Source of the DNA: JANRJY01 sp033763735
GTDB taxonomy: Bacteria; Bacteroidota; Bacteroidia; Cytophagales; UBA9547
Reading direction: 5' to 3'
Assembly: GCA_033763735.1 (NCBI GenBank)
Contig: JANRJY010000067.1
Span: 1-64,000, forward strand
Length of the DNA stretch: 64,000 nt
Shown: positions 9,033-18,008 of the stretch, one piece after another
Layout: each line of letters starts with the position of its first letter
Numbering within the stretch: the first letter of the stretch is position 1
Translations under genes and position numbers: made by a program
The notes under the pieces: generated by a model
What the model was told of the DNA's origin: nothing
What the model saw: the letters and a program-made list of their open reading frames with translations, nothing else
The model's database searches: none

Positions 9033-9302
9033 TTATTTTGGAAAATACTTATAAATATCTTTTCTGTGTAGGAATCAAATAAATATCATATTGTTGTTTT
9101 GGATTTCAATTCCAATTCTATAATCTTTAATTTTTATCCTGTAATATTTGTTTGAGCCTTTTAGCTTTTTTATATTTTTTATGGAGTTTAGATTTTCTGC
9201 TTTTCTAACATCCTCTATGCAATCAGCTATATGATTTAATAAATTTTTGTCTCTTATTTTATCAGTGTCTTTTTCAAAGCTTTTATCAATGCAAATATTC
9301 AT
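9033..9302 (-). pseudogene. RelE/ParE-family toxin interrupted by an in-frame TGA
   Basis: The frame from ATG 9302 encodes a RelE-like toxin (KLKGSNKYYRIKIKDYRIGIEI is the diagnostic core) and stops at TGA 9077-9075 after 75 residues. The same frame then continues for 13 codons, FLHRKDIYKYFPK, to a TAA at 9035-9033. This tail is the conserved C-terminus of the family, normally preceded by Arg, so a single CGA-to-TGA change explains the stop. The tail includes residues that close the toxin active site, so the 75-residue product is probably inactive or attenuated. The start overlaps the antitoxin stop by 4 bases (ATGA). Confidence 0.85.
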
Positions 9303-9496
9303 TTTCTGAGTTTCTGAATAAAGTCGTTTGCATCAATTAATTGGTTGGTACGACCATTTTTAATAGCGTTAATCAAACCTATCTCTTCCATTTCAGATTC
9401 ATTTAAAACATTAGATTTCATTCCAATTTTTTTTGCTAAATCTAACAAAAGTTTAATATCAGATTTTGAATTGCTATTCAGTAATATTGTTTGCAT
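9299..9496 (-). CDS. Antitoxin of a RelE-type toxin-antitoxin pair
   Basis: A 65-residue acidic/basic protein (from ATG 9496, MQTILLNSNSKSDIKLLLDL). The C-terminus has the toxin-wrapping pattern of small Bacteroidota antitoxins (ESEMEEIGLINAIKNGRTNQLIDANDF). It overlaps the toxin gene by 4 bases, the usual order and coupling for type II pairs. A longer frame starting at 9517 is possible but places the start upstream of the expected site. The promoter element CAAATATA at 9515-9522 (TATATTTG on the minus strand) supports 9496. The partner toxin is broken, so the antitoxin may now be freed of its role. Confidence 0.75.
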   Translation of the reverse strand: MQTILLNSNSKSDIKLLLDLAKKIGMKSNVLNESEMEEIGLINAIKNGRTNQLIDANDFIQKLRK

Positions 9497-9514
9497 AAGT
9501 GTTAATCTATACAA

Positions 9515-9522
9515 CAAATATA
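9515..9522 (-). promoter_or_regulatory. Bacteroidota -7 promoter element of the antitoxin
   Basis: The minus strand reads TATATTTG, an exact TAnnTTTG match, 18 bases before the antitoxin ATG at 9496. A TTG occurs 16 bases further upstream. Confidence 0.55.
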
Positions 9523-9607
9523 AAAAAATCTACATATTCAATTTTTAAAAATGACAAATAAGTTTCTCTAAATGTTATACAATAACGTAACTTTACTAAA
9601 ACATATT

Positions 9608-10027
9608 ATGGGACTTGTTTATGCAGATATTGAACTTTTAAATGGTATAGATGATGGATTATTCCATATGAATCAATTATCACTAGATAAAGTAAGAAAG
9701 GTTAAAGTATCTGCAATGGTTGATTCTGGTGCATATTATTTGGCAATCAATGAAAACGTACAAACTCATTTACAATTACCATTTCGAAAAAAAACATTTG
9801 CTCAACTGGCAGACGGTACTATAAGAGAACTTGATATGGTAGGACCTGTAGTAGTAAATTTCCAAAACAGAACTACTTCTGTTGATGCAATGGTGCTTCC
9901 GGATAACACTGAAGTATTACTTGGAGCAATCCCTATGGAAGGTATGGATGTGATAATCAATCCTTTAAAACAAAGTCTTGAAGTAAACCCAGAACATCCG
10001 GATATTCCTCAGTTTTCGTTAAAATAA
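9608..10027 (+). CDS. Retropepsin-like clan AA aspartic protease
   Basis: A 139-residue protein starting MGLVYADIEL at ATG 9608. It has the single-lobe retropepsin signature: VDSGA with the catalytic Asp39, hydrophobic-Thr/Ala flap strands, and LLGAIPMEGMDVIINP, which in this family reads LLG.IPLE..D. Bacterial members of this group are small cytosolic dimeric proteases, often found next to toxin-antitoxin genes. Here the gene follows the RelE-type pair divergently. The frame is open 12 codons upstream, but the family starts at MGL. The 3' end overlaps the convergent CoA transferase gene by 9 bases. Confidence 0.8.
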   Translation: MGLVYADIELLNGIDDGLFHMNQLSLDKVRKVKVSAMVDSGAYYLAINENVQTHLQLPFRKKTFAQLADGTIRELDMVGPVVVNFQNRTTSVDAMVLPDNTEVLLGAIPMEGMDVIINPLKQSLEVNPEHPDIPQFSLK

Positions 10028-11290
10028 CCCAAGCACTTTCCTCGCTTCCATTTCCAAATTTTCTCTACATGAGGGATGGGCAATATTGATAAGTGCACGC
10101 GCACGTTGTTTTAAGTTTTTGCCGTACAAATCGGCTATTCCAAATTCGGTTACCACATAATGCACATGAGCTCGAGTGGTGGTAACGGAAGCGCCTTCTT
10201 TCAGGTAATTTACTATTTTGCTCACTCCTTTATTTGTAAGGGATGTCATTGCAATGATGGGTTTGCCTCCTTCCGAAAGTGATGCCCCTCTGATAAAATC
10301 CATTTGACCTCCTACTCCTGAAAACTGTTTTGTTCCTATGGAATCGGCACACACCTGACCAAATAAATCAATTTCAATAGCACTATTGATTGCCGTTACT
10401 TTAGGGTTACGTCTGATAACCTCTGTATTATTTATATATGCAATATCCAGCATAGCTATTTCGGGATTATCGTCAATAAAATCATAAAGTTTTTTACTTC
10501 CCATTACAAAACCTGAAACTATTTTGCCCGGATGTGTTTTTTTGAGCCTTCCGTTAATAACGCCTTTTTCTACAAGTTCAATCACACCATCTGAAAACAT
10601 TTCGGTATGAATGCCTAGGTTTTGATGAGATGCAAGGCACTTTAAGACTGCATTAGGAATGGCACCTATGCCCATTTGAAGCGTAGCACCATTTTCCACC
10701 AAACCTGCAATATGTTTGCCAATTAATAATTCCGTTTTATCAGGCTCTGGGGTTATCAATTCATGAATGGGGTCATTAACTTCAACAGCGAAATCAATTT
10801 TATCCACATGAATAATGCCATCTCCATGTGTACGAGGCATGTTAGGATTGATTTGAGCAATAATAGTTTTAGCATTTTTAACCGCTGCAGCTGCTATATC
10901 TACAGAAACCCCCAATGAACAAAAACCATGCTTATCAGGAGGGGATACTTGAATGAGTGCAACATCCAGAGGAATTATTTTTTTGTGAAATAATGAAGGA
11001 ATTTCACTCAAAAACACCGGAATATAATCCGCTCTGCCTTCTTGTACCGCTTTGCGCATATTAGCTCCAACAAAAAAGTTGTGCACTGCAAAACTATTGG
11101 CAAATTCCGGTTTTGCATAGGTGGCTTCCCCTTCGGTATGCAGGTGAAAAATATTTACTCTTTGCAATTCACCGGAACGTGAGCAAAGTGCATTTATTAA
11201 TTGTTGAGGAGCAGCAGCAACAGAGTGAATAAAAATATTTTGACCTGATTGAATTTCAGAAACGGCATCTAAAGCGTTGGTTATTTTCAT
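10019..11290 (-). CDS. Acetyl-CoA hydrolase / 4-hydroxybutyrate CoA-transferase family protein
   Basis: A 423-residue cytosolic CoA transferase of the two-lobed family I-like fold. The motifs GIGAIPNAV (207-215), the catalytic Glu230 in GIHTEMFSDG, and GVGGQMDFIRGA near residue 325 match the AcH/4HB-CoA transferase family, in which the Glu forms the glutamyl-CoA thioester intermediate. The substrate acid could be acetate, propionate, butyrate or 4-hydroxybutyrate; nothing nearby decides it. Length is typical (about 425-435). It is a single-gene unit, convergent with the retropepsin-like gene. Confidence 0.88.
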   Translation of the reverse strand: MKITNALDAVSEIQSGQNIFIHSVAAAPQQLINALCSRSGELQRVNIFHLHTEGEATYAKPEFANSFAVHNFFVGANMRKAVQEGRADYIPVFLSEIPSLFHKKIIPLDVALIQVSPPDKHGFCSLGVSVDIAAAAVKNAKTIIAQINPNMPRTHGDGIIHVDKIDFAVEVNDPIHELITPEPDKTELLIGKHIAGLVENGATLQMGIGAIPNAVLKCLASHQNLGIHTEMFSDGVIELVEKGVINGRLKKTHPGKIVSGFVMGSKKLYDFIDDNPEIAMLDIAYINNTEVIRRNPKVTAINSAIEIDLFGQVCADSIGTKQFSGVGGQMDFIRGASLSEGGKPIIAMTSLTNKGVSKIVNYLKEGASVTTTRAHVHYVVTEFGIADLYGKNLKQRARALINIAHPSCRENLEMEARKVLGLF

Positions 11291-11420
11291 TGTGCTTGAA
11301 TTGGATTGCTAATTAAGCATAAATACTCAGTTGGGTATATGACTTTTGTCATTACAACATATTCCAATTGAATAATTAACAATTAGTTAATAAAAAAAAT
11401 TATAATTCTTAATAAATCAA

Positions 11421-11521
11421 GAAATCAATCTGTTGCTTTCTTTGAAATTTAATAATTGCTGATTTGATATCGCGCATGGCTTTCATCTTCTTTTTATCAT
11501 TCAAATCACAATTGAATATTT
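11421..11521. repeat. 101-bp direct repeat, left copy (fragment of the gene at 13456)
   Basis: This segment matches 13459-13559 at 99 of 101 positions in the same orientation. It corresponds to the C-terminal ~33 codons of the 62-residue minus-strand gene at 13456-13644, but has no 5' part. The two differences change Trp to Cys and Ala to Ser in the reading frame. It lies between the CoA transferase and the SusD gene. The rest of 11291-11604 holds only AT-rich promoter-like sequence. Confidence 0.9.
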
Positions 11522-11604
11522 CATTGGTGGCTGATTTAAAATTTTACTTGTTAGATATTGTATTTTACCTTTTGATAACTAAATTTAAACTTTAAAGAAT
11601 ACAA

Positions 11605-13452
11605 ATGAAAGCTAATTTGCTATTAATATCCGTTTTTATTATATTCATTTCTTGTCAAAAAAAAAATGAAGATACTCCAACACCGAGCCCTGTTTCCAGC
11701 TCAATTCCAGGTGTTAACATTTATTCAGTTAAAAATGAAGAAGACTTAAAAGTATTGCTTGAAAAAGCTCATATTTCCTTGAAAACAGGTGCAATGTACA
11801 AACAAGGAATCATGTATTTGAATGAAATAGCAAGCGATGATTGCACGGATAAAAATAGGTATGGAACTGACGCTCTTGACAATTTTCAATGGGTGTCGGG
11901 TCCAAATAATTTTGTAAGATGGGGTGTGGCTGCGAATAATGTTGACTTATTTGTTTCAATTTTTTTAAAATCATATGAAGGAATTGAAACTTCAAATGCA
12001 ATTTTAAATAATTACCAATCCGTAACTTTAACCGAAACTTCAAAGAATAGAATTGTTGGAGAAGCTTATTTCTTAAGAGGCGTTTTTTATTGGCATTTGG
12101 CAACCATGTTTGGAACAGTGCCCGTTTTTACGACAACTTCATTGAACCTTAATGTTTATACAGGTCCAGGGGTTTCTGTTTCGACTGTGTATGCACAAGC
12201 TGAAAGTGATTTTTTACAGGCTTCTCAATTGCTTCCGGAAAGTAATTCAGCAACTGAATTTAACAAAGTAAACAAATGGGCTGCTATCGCTTTTTTAGGC
12301 AAAACATATTTATATCAAGAAAAATGGACTCAAGCAGCAGAGCAATTCAGAAAAGTAATTAATTCAGGACAATTTGCATTATTAGCAGATTTTAAATCCA
12401 TTTTTGCACAAAACAATAAGTTTAATAAAGAATCGATTTATGAAATAAGTTATAGAAATAAAGGAGATTACTTTAATACTTTTTATTTAGATGGCAGCGA
12501 AAATTCTAATGAAACAAATGATCGGGATCTAAGGATGGGAATTCAAGGTCAAGATGGACAAAGAGGATATAGTGAAATTATTGCTTTGAAAGATTTAGCT
12601 TATGAATTTGAATTCAATGACCCCAGATTGACCGAAACTTTATATTTTGTTCGTTATGATAAAAAACCTCCTTATGATAGTTCATTATCAGGATATTCCA
12701 GTGACAATTCAATTAGAAATGGTATGATTTATAAACCATCATATGGGGAACAAGTATCTAGCTTTTCGAATCCAATTCAAGAATTTTTTCATATTAAAAA
12801 AGCGGTAAATGGAAATGCAGGAGGACAAGGTCCTGGATTTTCAGATAATAATTGGCGAATGATTCGATATTCTGATGTTCTACTTATGGCAGCTGAAGCT
12901 ATTGCAGAATCAAATGGCGGCCCCAACTCTGAGGCGGTGGGTTATTTGAATCAGGTAAGAGAAAGGGCCCGAAAAATGTTGCCCACAACCAAGTTAAATG
13001 ATATTGTTACCGTATCAGGCGGAACCTATGCTTTTAATACGTACATGATGCCGTCAAAAGATATTTTAGATACTTATCCAAATAATCAAAAAATATTGAT
13101 GGATTATCCTACAAGCGATAAAAATTCATTGGTTATTTGGAGTGTTAAAAGTTATGCAATATTGGCAGATATGGGTGAACCAATTACCTATGGATATAAT
13201 TTAAATGATTTTAGAAAAGCTATTGTACATGAACGTAGGGTAGAGTTAGCAACAGAATATCATCGTTTTGCTGATATTAAAAGATGGGATAAGATAGCTA
13301 ATCATCCGGGAGGTGCTTCATTGGTTTTTGCTGACAAGCTCTTTAATCCTCTTGATGTAAAAGAATATAACAAAAACATACATAGTCTTTGTCCTATTCC
13401 TCCAAGTGTAATAAATAAGAACCCTAAACTCACTCAAAACCCAGGCTATTAA
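11605..13452 (+). CDS. SusD/RagB-family outer-membrane glycan-binding lipoprotein
   Basis: A 615-residue surface lipoprotein that would bind oligosaccharide and cap a SusC-type TonB-dependent channel. It has a lipoprotein signal with the lipobox FISC (Cys17), the N-terminal TPR-like region (IVGEAYFLRGVFYWHLATMFGTVPV, split by family signature ARFLRA-like), and the C-terminal SusD motif FRKAIVHERRVELATEYHRFADIKRW followed by HSLCPIPPSVINKNPKLTQNPGY. The family is normally encoded immediately after susC. Here there is no susC within the window next to it, and the gene is enclosed by a 101-bp direct repeat. It may serve a TonB receptor encoded elsewhere, such as the one at 44125. Confidence 0.92.
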   Translation: MKANLLLISVFIIFISCQKKNEDTPTPSPVSSSIPGVNIYSVKNEEDLKVLLEKAHISLKTGAMYKQGIMYLNEIASDDCTDKNRYGTDALDNFQWVSGPNNFVRWGVAANNVDLFVSIFLKSYEGIETSNAILNNYQSVTLTETSKNRIVGEAYFLRGVFYWHLATMFGTVPVFTTTSLNLNVYTGPGVSVSTVYAQAESDFLQASQLLPESNSATEFNKVNKWAAIAFLGKTYLYQEKWTQAAEQFRKVINSGQFALLADFKSIFAQNNKFNKESIYEISYRNKGDYFNTFYLDGSENSNETNDRDLRMGIQGQDGQRGYSEIIALKDLAYEFEFNDPRLTETLYFVRYDKKPPYDSSLSGYSSDNSIRNGMIYKPSYGEQVSSFSNPIQEFFHIKKAVNGNAGGQGPGFSDNNWRMIRYSDVLLMAAEAIAESNGGPNSEAVGYLNQVRERARKMLPTTKLNDIVTVSGGTYAFNTYMMPSKDILDTYPNNQKILMDYPTSDKNSLVIWSVKSYAILADMGEPITYGYNLNDFRKAIVHERRVELATEYHRFADIKRWDKIANHPGGASLVFADKLFNPLDVKEYNKNIHSLCPIPPSVINKNPKLTQNPGY

Positions 13453-13455
13453 AAT

Positions 13456-13644
13456 CTAGAAATCAATCTGTTGCTTTCTTTGAAATTTAATAATTGCTGC
13501 TTTGATATCGCGCATGGCTTTCATCTTCTTTTTATCATTCAAATCCCAATTGAATATTTGTTTTTGAGGATGACTTAAAATTTGACTTATGGCTTGGAAG
13601 TCGATACTCTCAAATAAATGATATTGTATGGCTATTGCATTCAT
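13456..13644 (-). CDS. Small basic protein of unknown function, intact copy
   Basis: A 62-residue protein (MNAIAIQYHLFESIDFQAIS... ending FQRKQQIDF) rich in Lys, Arg and Gln in its C-terminal half. No family is recognised. Its C-terminal half is duplicated almost perfectly at 11421-11521, upstream of the SusD gene, which argues that this is a real gene from which a fragment was copied. It ends 4 bases after the SusD stop codon, convergent with it. Confidence 0.5.
   Translation of the reverse strand: MNAIAIQYHLFESIDFQAISQILSHPQKQIFNWDLNDKKKMKAMRDIKAAIIKFQRKQQIDF
13459..13559. repeat. 101-bp direct repeat, right copy
   Basis: Partner of 11421-11521 (99/101 identical). It lies within the 3' half of the small gene at 13456-13644. 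Sequence similarity falls off abruptly after position 13559. Confidence 0.9.
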
Positions 13645-13790
13645 AGTAGTAACGTTTAATAACTATTGATACGCGTAGTAACAATATCGTTAACGAAAAG
13701 TAATGTAATTTTAAAAAATGCCTTAGTTGTGGATAAGCTTTTTGGGTATTAACTTGTTTATTTTCAGATAGATAACCAATAATCCGAATT

Positions 13791-16742
13791 TTACAATCTC
13801 AGACGAGGTGAAAAAGCGATTTCAAAAACCAGATTACTATTCTGATTAATAAAACTTGTTTGTTGTGGAACGCTCAATCTAAAAGTCAATGGAATTAAAA
13901 AATTACTTAGATTAAAAAAGGTAATATCAGTGATCAATTCTATGCCAAATGAATTATTGTTGTAACTCCTTCCGCTGAAATTAAATCGTCTATTATAATC
14001 TGCAATTGAAGTTGCGGAGCGATTATTCAAACTAAAAAAAGAATAATCATAAAACAAATTGGTCCGTATTCGCTTCAGATACAACAGATTGGCAATTCCA
14101 AAATCAGGATATAATAATGTAAAATAATAGTTAGCACTAATTTTTAAGACATAATCATATGGTAGCAATCCATTATACCCCCTGGAATAGAAAAAATCAT
14201 CGGAGAATCGATATGGCAATTGGTCTTTGATTACATTATAATTGTTTATTTGTCCTCCAGCCATTAGGACGGTATTATCATTAGGAAAAATGCCAGGAAA
14301 TACAAAATCACCTTCTAATGTAGTTTGAAAAAATTCAGTACTGGTATAGTTATTATCAAATTTTATAAGCTGACTCCAAGAGCGAGATATATTTTGCAAT
14401 GCTTTTTTGCGTGCATTAATAAAGTCAATATGAAAATTAGTAACAGCAAGTTGGTTGTTAAAAGAAGCAAATTTATTAAATCCACTTTTGTATGAAGTTT
14501 GGGCATAGTTGAGCGTTCCATTAATTTCCAACAATCTGGAATATAATCCGGACGACAGGTTTAAAGGAATCCCTATTCCTGGACCTATACTTATTTCATT
14601 GAAGGTTGCGGATTTATCCAAATATTTTTGAGATACCGATTTTGCTATACTATCATTGGGTATTCTTCTTCCATTAACATTACCTACATTTAAATATAAT
14701 ACAGGGTAAGTTCTTGCATAAGCAACATTTATTAAACTTGTAATTCCGAAATCATTCAAATTGTAAGACGACTGAGCCTGAATTGATAATGTATTAACAA
14801 TATTGTCGGATTGTATGGCTAATCCTATTTCAGGGTTAAAAACCCCCAAAATAGGATTCCAACTATGTATATTAATGGATTTAGAACTTTCATTATAATA
14901 ATTAGATTCTCTTTTCTTAGTTGAAATTGTATTAAGTACGTTTTTAATTTCATTACCAGGTAACCAATTGTTATTTTTCAACGAGTCAAGAGGAACGGGT
15001 TCAACAGCAACCCAGAGATTATCAGTCAACGATGATGATAAAATCCTACTTCCTTTGTGACTAAATTCAGCAAAAAACAAAGTGTTTTCATCAGCATTTA
15101 CGGCAGGCTCATATACATTTTGTTTTCTTTTGGTAAGTCGAAACAACTTATTCGTTTCCAAATCAAGTGCATATATCTGATTTGACCCATCATAACTTGC
15201 TGAATAAAATACATGTTTCTCTGTTACAAATGGAGGCCCAATTACATGATTGATAAATGGTTGTAAAATGGTTTGATTACCTGATTTATCAAGTTTTATT
15301 ATTCCCATTTCGCCATTATCATTTCTGGCGGCACATATGATAAACTGATCATCAAAAGTCCAACGAGGATATGTTAGTATAAGATTTTCGGGATTAGGTA
15401 TTGCATATTTAACAAGACCGGTGTTTGCATCAATTACTGATAATTGATATCTTAGTTCAGGATTAGTTTCAAGCGCAACTATTTCGCTACCCGAATTTGA
15501 AATATCCGGAGCAAACAACTTAGTCTTATGTGTAAGTTGTCTTTTTTTACGCTTTTGGATATCGTAGAACATTATTACTGAATAATTTTTATATCCACGT
15601 CTTTCATGAAACCTAACTTCGGACCAACAAATTTTTTGGTTTTTATAGGAATAATATTCATCGATTGTAAGACCTTGTTTTGTCAATGGAATTTCATTTT
15701 TATCTGAATCAATAATTACAAATTCGGCTATTCTTTTAAAACTTTTTTTTAGTGCCAAAATTGAATTTTCATTATAAAAATATGGCTGATTGTAATCGGT
15801 AACTGTTTGTTTATTAACATTATGCACCAATCTGGCTGATGTTTCTTGGATTTGACTAGCTATTTCAAGTTCATTTTTATTAAATTCTTGAATGGTACTT
15901 CTATAAAAAGATTTAGTGAACTTTCCGGAATGAAATCGCAATGCCCTTGAAAAAGGATAAAAAATTCCTTCCCATCTTACTGCATCTGCAAAAACGTATC
16001 GCCAAAAGTCATCTCCATAATGTTTTCGTCCATATACATTCATTATATACCCATATTTGTAATGGTCAGGCACAAAATCCTTGTAAGAGCCATTTCTAAC
16101 TTTCATGTATCTGTATACGCGATTACTTAAAGCCAAACTATTAAGTCCGTTGTAAAAATCGGGCAACCTTCCTCTACCTTGTTTACTCAATGCTGTTTCT
16201 TGCACCACGGCATCACCTTCCCAAAACCAATTTGGCACTGCAAAAAATACAGAACTCGCCCAACCTTGCTGACCAAATAAAAAATATAATGCCTTAGATA
16301 CACCTCTCCTTGAATTACTATACTGGAGTACATGTCGATATTCATGCAAAGATAAAAGTTCATGCCAAGGTAAAGAGCCAAGTTCTTGTGATTGAAATAA
16401 AGGAGTCATGAAAAATTCAGACCTCCATGGAGCCAAGCCTACATATCCATTGGGAATAATGTACTGATTCTGAAGAACAATATTTATTTTGAGGTGTTTC
16501 TTCCCTATTGTTTCTTTCTCATTTGCAGCCAAGTAATGTACTATGTTGGCTACTCTTTGAGCTTGATTTTCAAGTCCTTTCGGAAAAATAATTCGAGCCG
16601 TATCTGAATTAATCTCTTGCCAATTGATATTCCATGGGTTTCCACCAAATTCCTGCCCAAAAGATATTTGGCAAATAAATATTAAAAATATTGATTTGGT
16701 TTTATTAATGAATTTCAGACTTAATAAATTAGGAACTTGCAA
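13791..16742 (-). CDS. Secreted HExxH metallopeptidase-like / beta-propeller / outer-membrane barrel protein
   Basis: A 983-residue protein with a signal peptide (residues 1-30, cleavage after SFGQ). Residues ~40-200 hold a gluzincin-like zinc site: H133-E-Y-R-H137 in LSLHEYRHVLQYSN and Glu175 in NWFWEGDAVVQE as third ligand. Residues ~310-590 are a TolB/DPP-IV-like propeller (repeats such as YPRWTFDDQFIICAARNDNG and EPAVNADENTLFFAEF). Residues ~620-983 consist of alternating strands ending in an aromatic-rich C-terminus (VFEIAFSPRLRL), as in outer-membrane barrels. The parts are seen directly; combined function as a surface peptidase is inferred. Annotated relatives are usually called TolB-like. 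Confidence 0.7.
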   Translation of the reverse strand: MQVPNLLSLKFINKTKSIFLIFICQISFGQEFGGNPWNINWQEINSDTARIIFPKGLENQAQRVANIVHYLAANEKETIGKKHLKINIVLQNQYIIPNGYVGLAPWRSEFFMTPLFQSQELGSLPWHELLSLHEYRHVLQYSNSRRGVSKALYFLFGQQGWASSVFFAVPNWFWEGDAVVQETALSKQGRGRLPDFYNGLNSLALSNRVYRYMKVRNGSYKDFVPDHYKYGYIMNVYGRKHYGDDFWRYVFADAVRWEGIFYPFSRALRFHSGKFTKSFYRSTIQEFNKNELEIASQIQETSARLVHNVNKQTVTDYNQPYFYNENSILALKKSFKRIAEFVIIDSDKNEIPLTKQGLTIDEYYSYKNQKICWSEVRFHERRGYKNYSVIMFYDIQKRKKRQLTHKTKLFAPDISNSGSEIVALETNPELRYQLSVIDANTGLVKYAIPNPENLILTYPRWTFDDQFIICAARNDNGEMGIIKLDKSGNQTILQPFINHVIGPPFVTEKHVFYSASYDGSNQIYALDLETNKLFRLTKRKQNVYEPAVNADENTLFFAEFSHKGSRILSSSLTDNLWVAVEPVPLDSLKNNNWLPGNEIKNVLNTISTKKRESNYYNESSKSINIHSWNPILGVFNPEIGLAIQSDNIVNTLSIQAQSSYNLNDFGITSLINVAYARTYPVLYLNVGNVNGRRIPNDSIAKSVSQKYLDKSATFNEISIGPGIGIPLNLSSGLYSRLLEINGTLNYAQTSYKSGFNKFASFNNQLAVTNFHIDFINARKKALQNISRSWSQLIKFDNNYTSTEFFQTTLEGDFVFPGIFPNDNTVLMAGGQINNYNVIKDQLPYRFSDDFFYSRGYNGLLPYDYVLKISANYYFTLLYPDFGIANLLYLKRIRTNLFYDYSFFSLNNRSATSIADYNRRFNFSGRSYNNNSFGIELITDITFFNLSNFLIPLTFRLSVPQQTSFINQNSNLVFEIAFSPRLRL

Positions 16743-16822
16743 CTAATATTTGAATAATAGGCTACAATATAATATAGAAGTTGATTCGAAAACAAATGAT
16801 AATTAAAAATTGAGAAAAATAC

Positions 16823-17860
16823 TCAATCTTGAATAAGTTGCGTAGGTAATACTATTTTTTTGACATCTACTTTATCATTGAGAATTTGATCAAGAATTAA
16901 TTGTGATGAGGTCACACCCATTAAGTGTGTAGGAGAAATAATTCTTATTACCTCGTTTTCAATATATCCTTCATAAAGATCGTTTAAAAAACCTGCAACT
17001 CTTGGATGTTTATGATATGATTTTTGTCTTCTGAATTCACTGTTACATGCCAAAGTGATTAATCCGGTAGTACAGAACACACCATCAATACTATTCTTGG
17101 ATAGGATTAGTTTCTGTGCAACTTCATTTGCATCTGCAATGGTATTGTTTATTTCAAAAATCAAACTACTATCAATTGGCAATTGAAAATCTTGCATCGC
17201 TTTTCTGAATCCGGCCATGCGATTGTATCCAATATTAATATTCGAATTTATGCCTACAAAAGCAATTTTTCTGGCTTCTGATTCAATAAGGGCTCTTGTA
17301 GCATCATACGAACCTTGAAAATCATCAATGGTTACAGAAGACACTTTTGACTCCAAACTAAAATCATATCTATCAAAAAACACCATTGGAATACCTTTTT
17401 CTATAATTGTATGAAAATACGAAAGATCGTGATTATCAATCGACATAGATATCAAAAGCCCATCAATGCCATTACTAATCATGTTTTTGATAGCTTCCTT
17501 TTCAAGTTTGGGGTTGTCATTGGACTGACTAATAAGCACATTATATCCATTCTTATATAAATGTTCCTGAGCACCACTAATAATATTTGAAAAATAATGG
17601 TGAGCTAAGTTTGGAACAATAATACCAATACTTTTAGTTTTTCGTTTTTTAAGATTAAAGGCTACAATATTAGGTTGATAACCGAGCTTTTCTGCAAGAT
17701 CTTTAACACGTTGCGTTGTTTCATTGCTCAAAGCCGGATGATTATTCAATGCACGAGAAACTGTGGCTGTAGAAATATTCAATTCTCGTGCAATATCTTT
17801 TATGGTTACAGCAGCTTGCTTCACTTTTTTATAATATTTTTCAAATATAGTCGATTGCAT
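16823..17860 (-). CDS. LacI-family transcriptional regulator
   Basis: A 345-residue repressor from the ATG at 17860. The N-terminal helix-turn-helix is TIKDIARELNISTATVSRAL, followed by the hinge helix region (LGYQPNIVAFNLKKRKTKSIGIIVP) and a periplasmic-binding-like sensor domain (residues ~75-345; DGLLISMS, FFDRY, VDGVFCTTG-like pattern). It would bind a sugar or uronic acid derivative and control the divergent plus-strand carbohydrate genes from 18008. The frame extends to 17935, but the extra 25 residues are hydrophobic and overlap the operator sites, so the later ATG is chosen. A LacI-like operator sits 44 bases upstream of the start, suggesting autoregulation. Confidence 0.9.
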   Translation of the reverse strand: MQSTIFEKYYKKVKQAAVTIKDIARELNISTATVSRALNNHPALSNETTQRVKDLAEKLGYQPNIVAFNLKKRKTKSIGIIVPNLAHHYFSNIISGAQEHLYKNGYNVLISQSNDNPKLEKEAIKNMISNGIDGLLISMSIDNHDLSYFHTIIEKGIPMVFFDRYDFSLESKVSSVTIDDFQGSYDATRALIESEARKIAFVGINSNINIGYNRMAGFRKAMQDFQLPIDSSLIFEINNTIADANEVAQKLILSKNSIDGVFCTTGLITLACNSEFRRQKSYHKHPRVAGFLNDLYEGYIENEVIRIISPTHLMGVTSSQLILDQILNDKVDVKKIVLPTQLIQD

Positions 17861-17903
17861 TCGTTTGTGCAACAAAACATTATTTGCATATATTAAAAAC
17901 AAA

Positions 17904-17920
17904 ATTGCAATCGTTTGCAT
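17904..17920. promoter_or_regulatory. LacI-type operator candidate 1
   Basis: ATTGCAATCGTTTGCAT is a near-perfect palindrome with the central CG and TGCAA/TTGCA arms typical of LacI-family operators. It lies in the divergent region upstream of lacI. A weaker site, TTGCA-N8-TGCAA, overlaps the lacI start codon at 17855-17872. Confidence 0.6.
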
Positions 17921-17980
17921 AAAAATAGTTAGCAAAAAATGTAATATTCTAATTTGAAATTGAATAAAAATGTGATATGT

Positions 17981-18008
17981 TTATGCAAAAATTAATTTTG
18001 TTGCATAA
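17981..18008 (+). promoter_or_regulatory. Operator overlapping the promoter and start of the carbohydrate operon
   Basis: TTATGCAA (17981-17988) and TTGCATAA (18001-18008) are perfect 8-bp inverted arms. Between them lies TAATTTTG (17993-18000), an exact Bacteroidota -7 element. The right arm touches the ATG at 18008, so the transcript would be leaderless or nearly so, and a bound repressor would cover the -7 element and the start point. The arms share TGCAA with the site at 17904-17920. Confidence 0.6.

Noticed and set aside
9075..9302. Complete short toxin of 75 residues
   Set aside because: The conserved family C-terminus continues in the same frame right after the TGA, so the 75-residue form is better explained as an interrupted gene.
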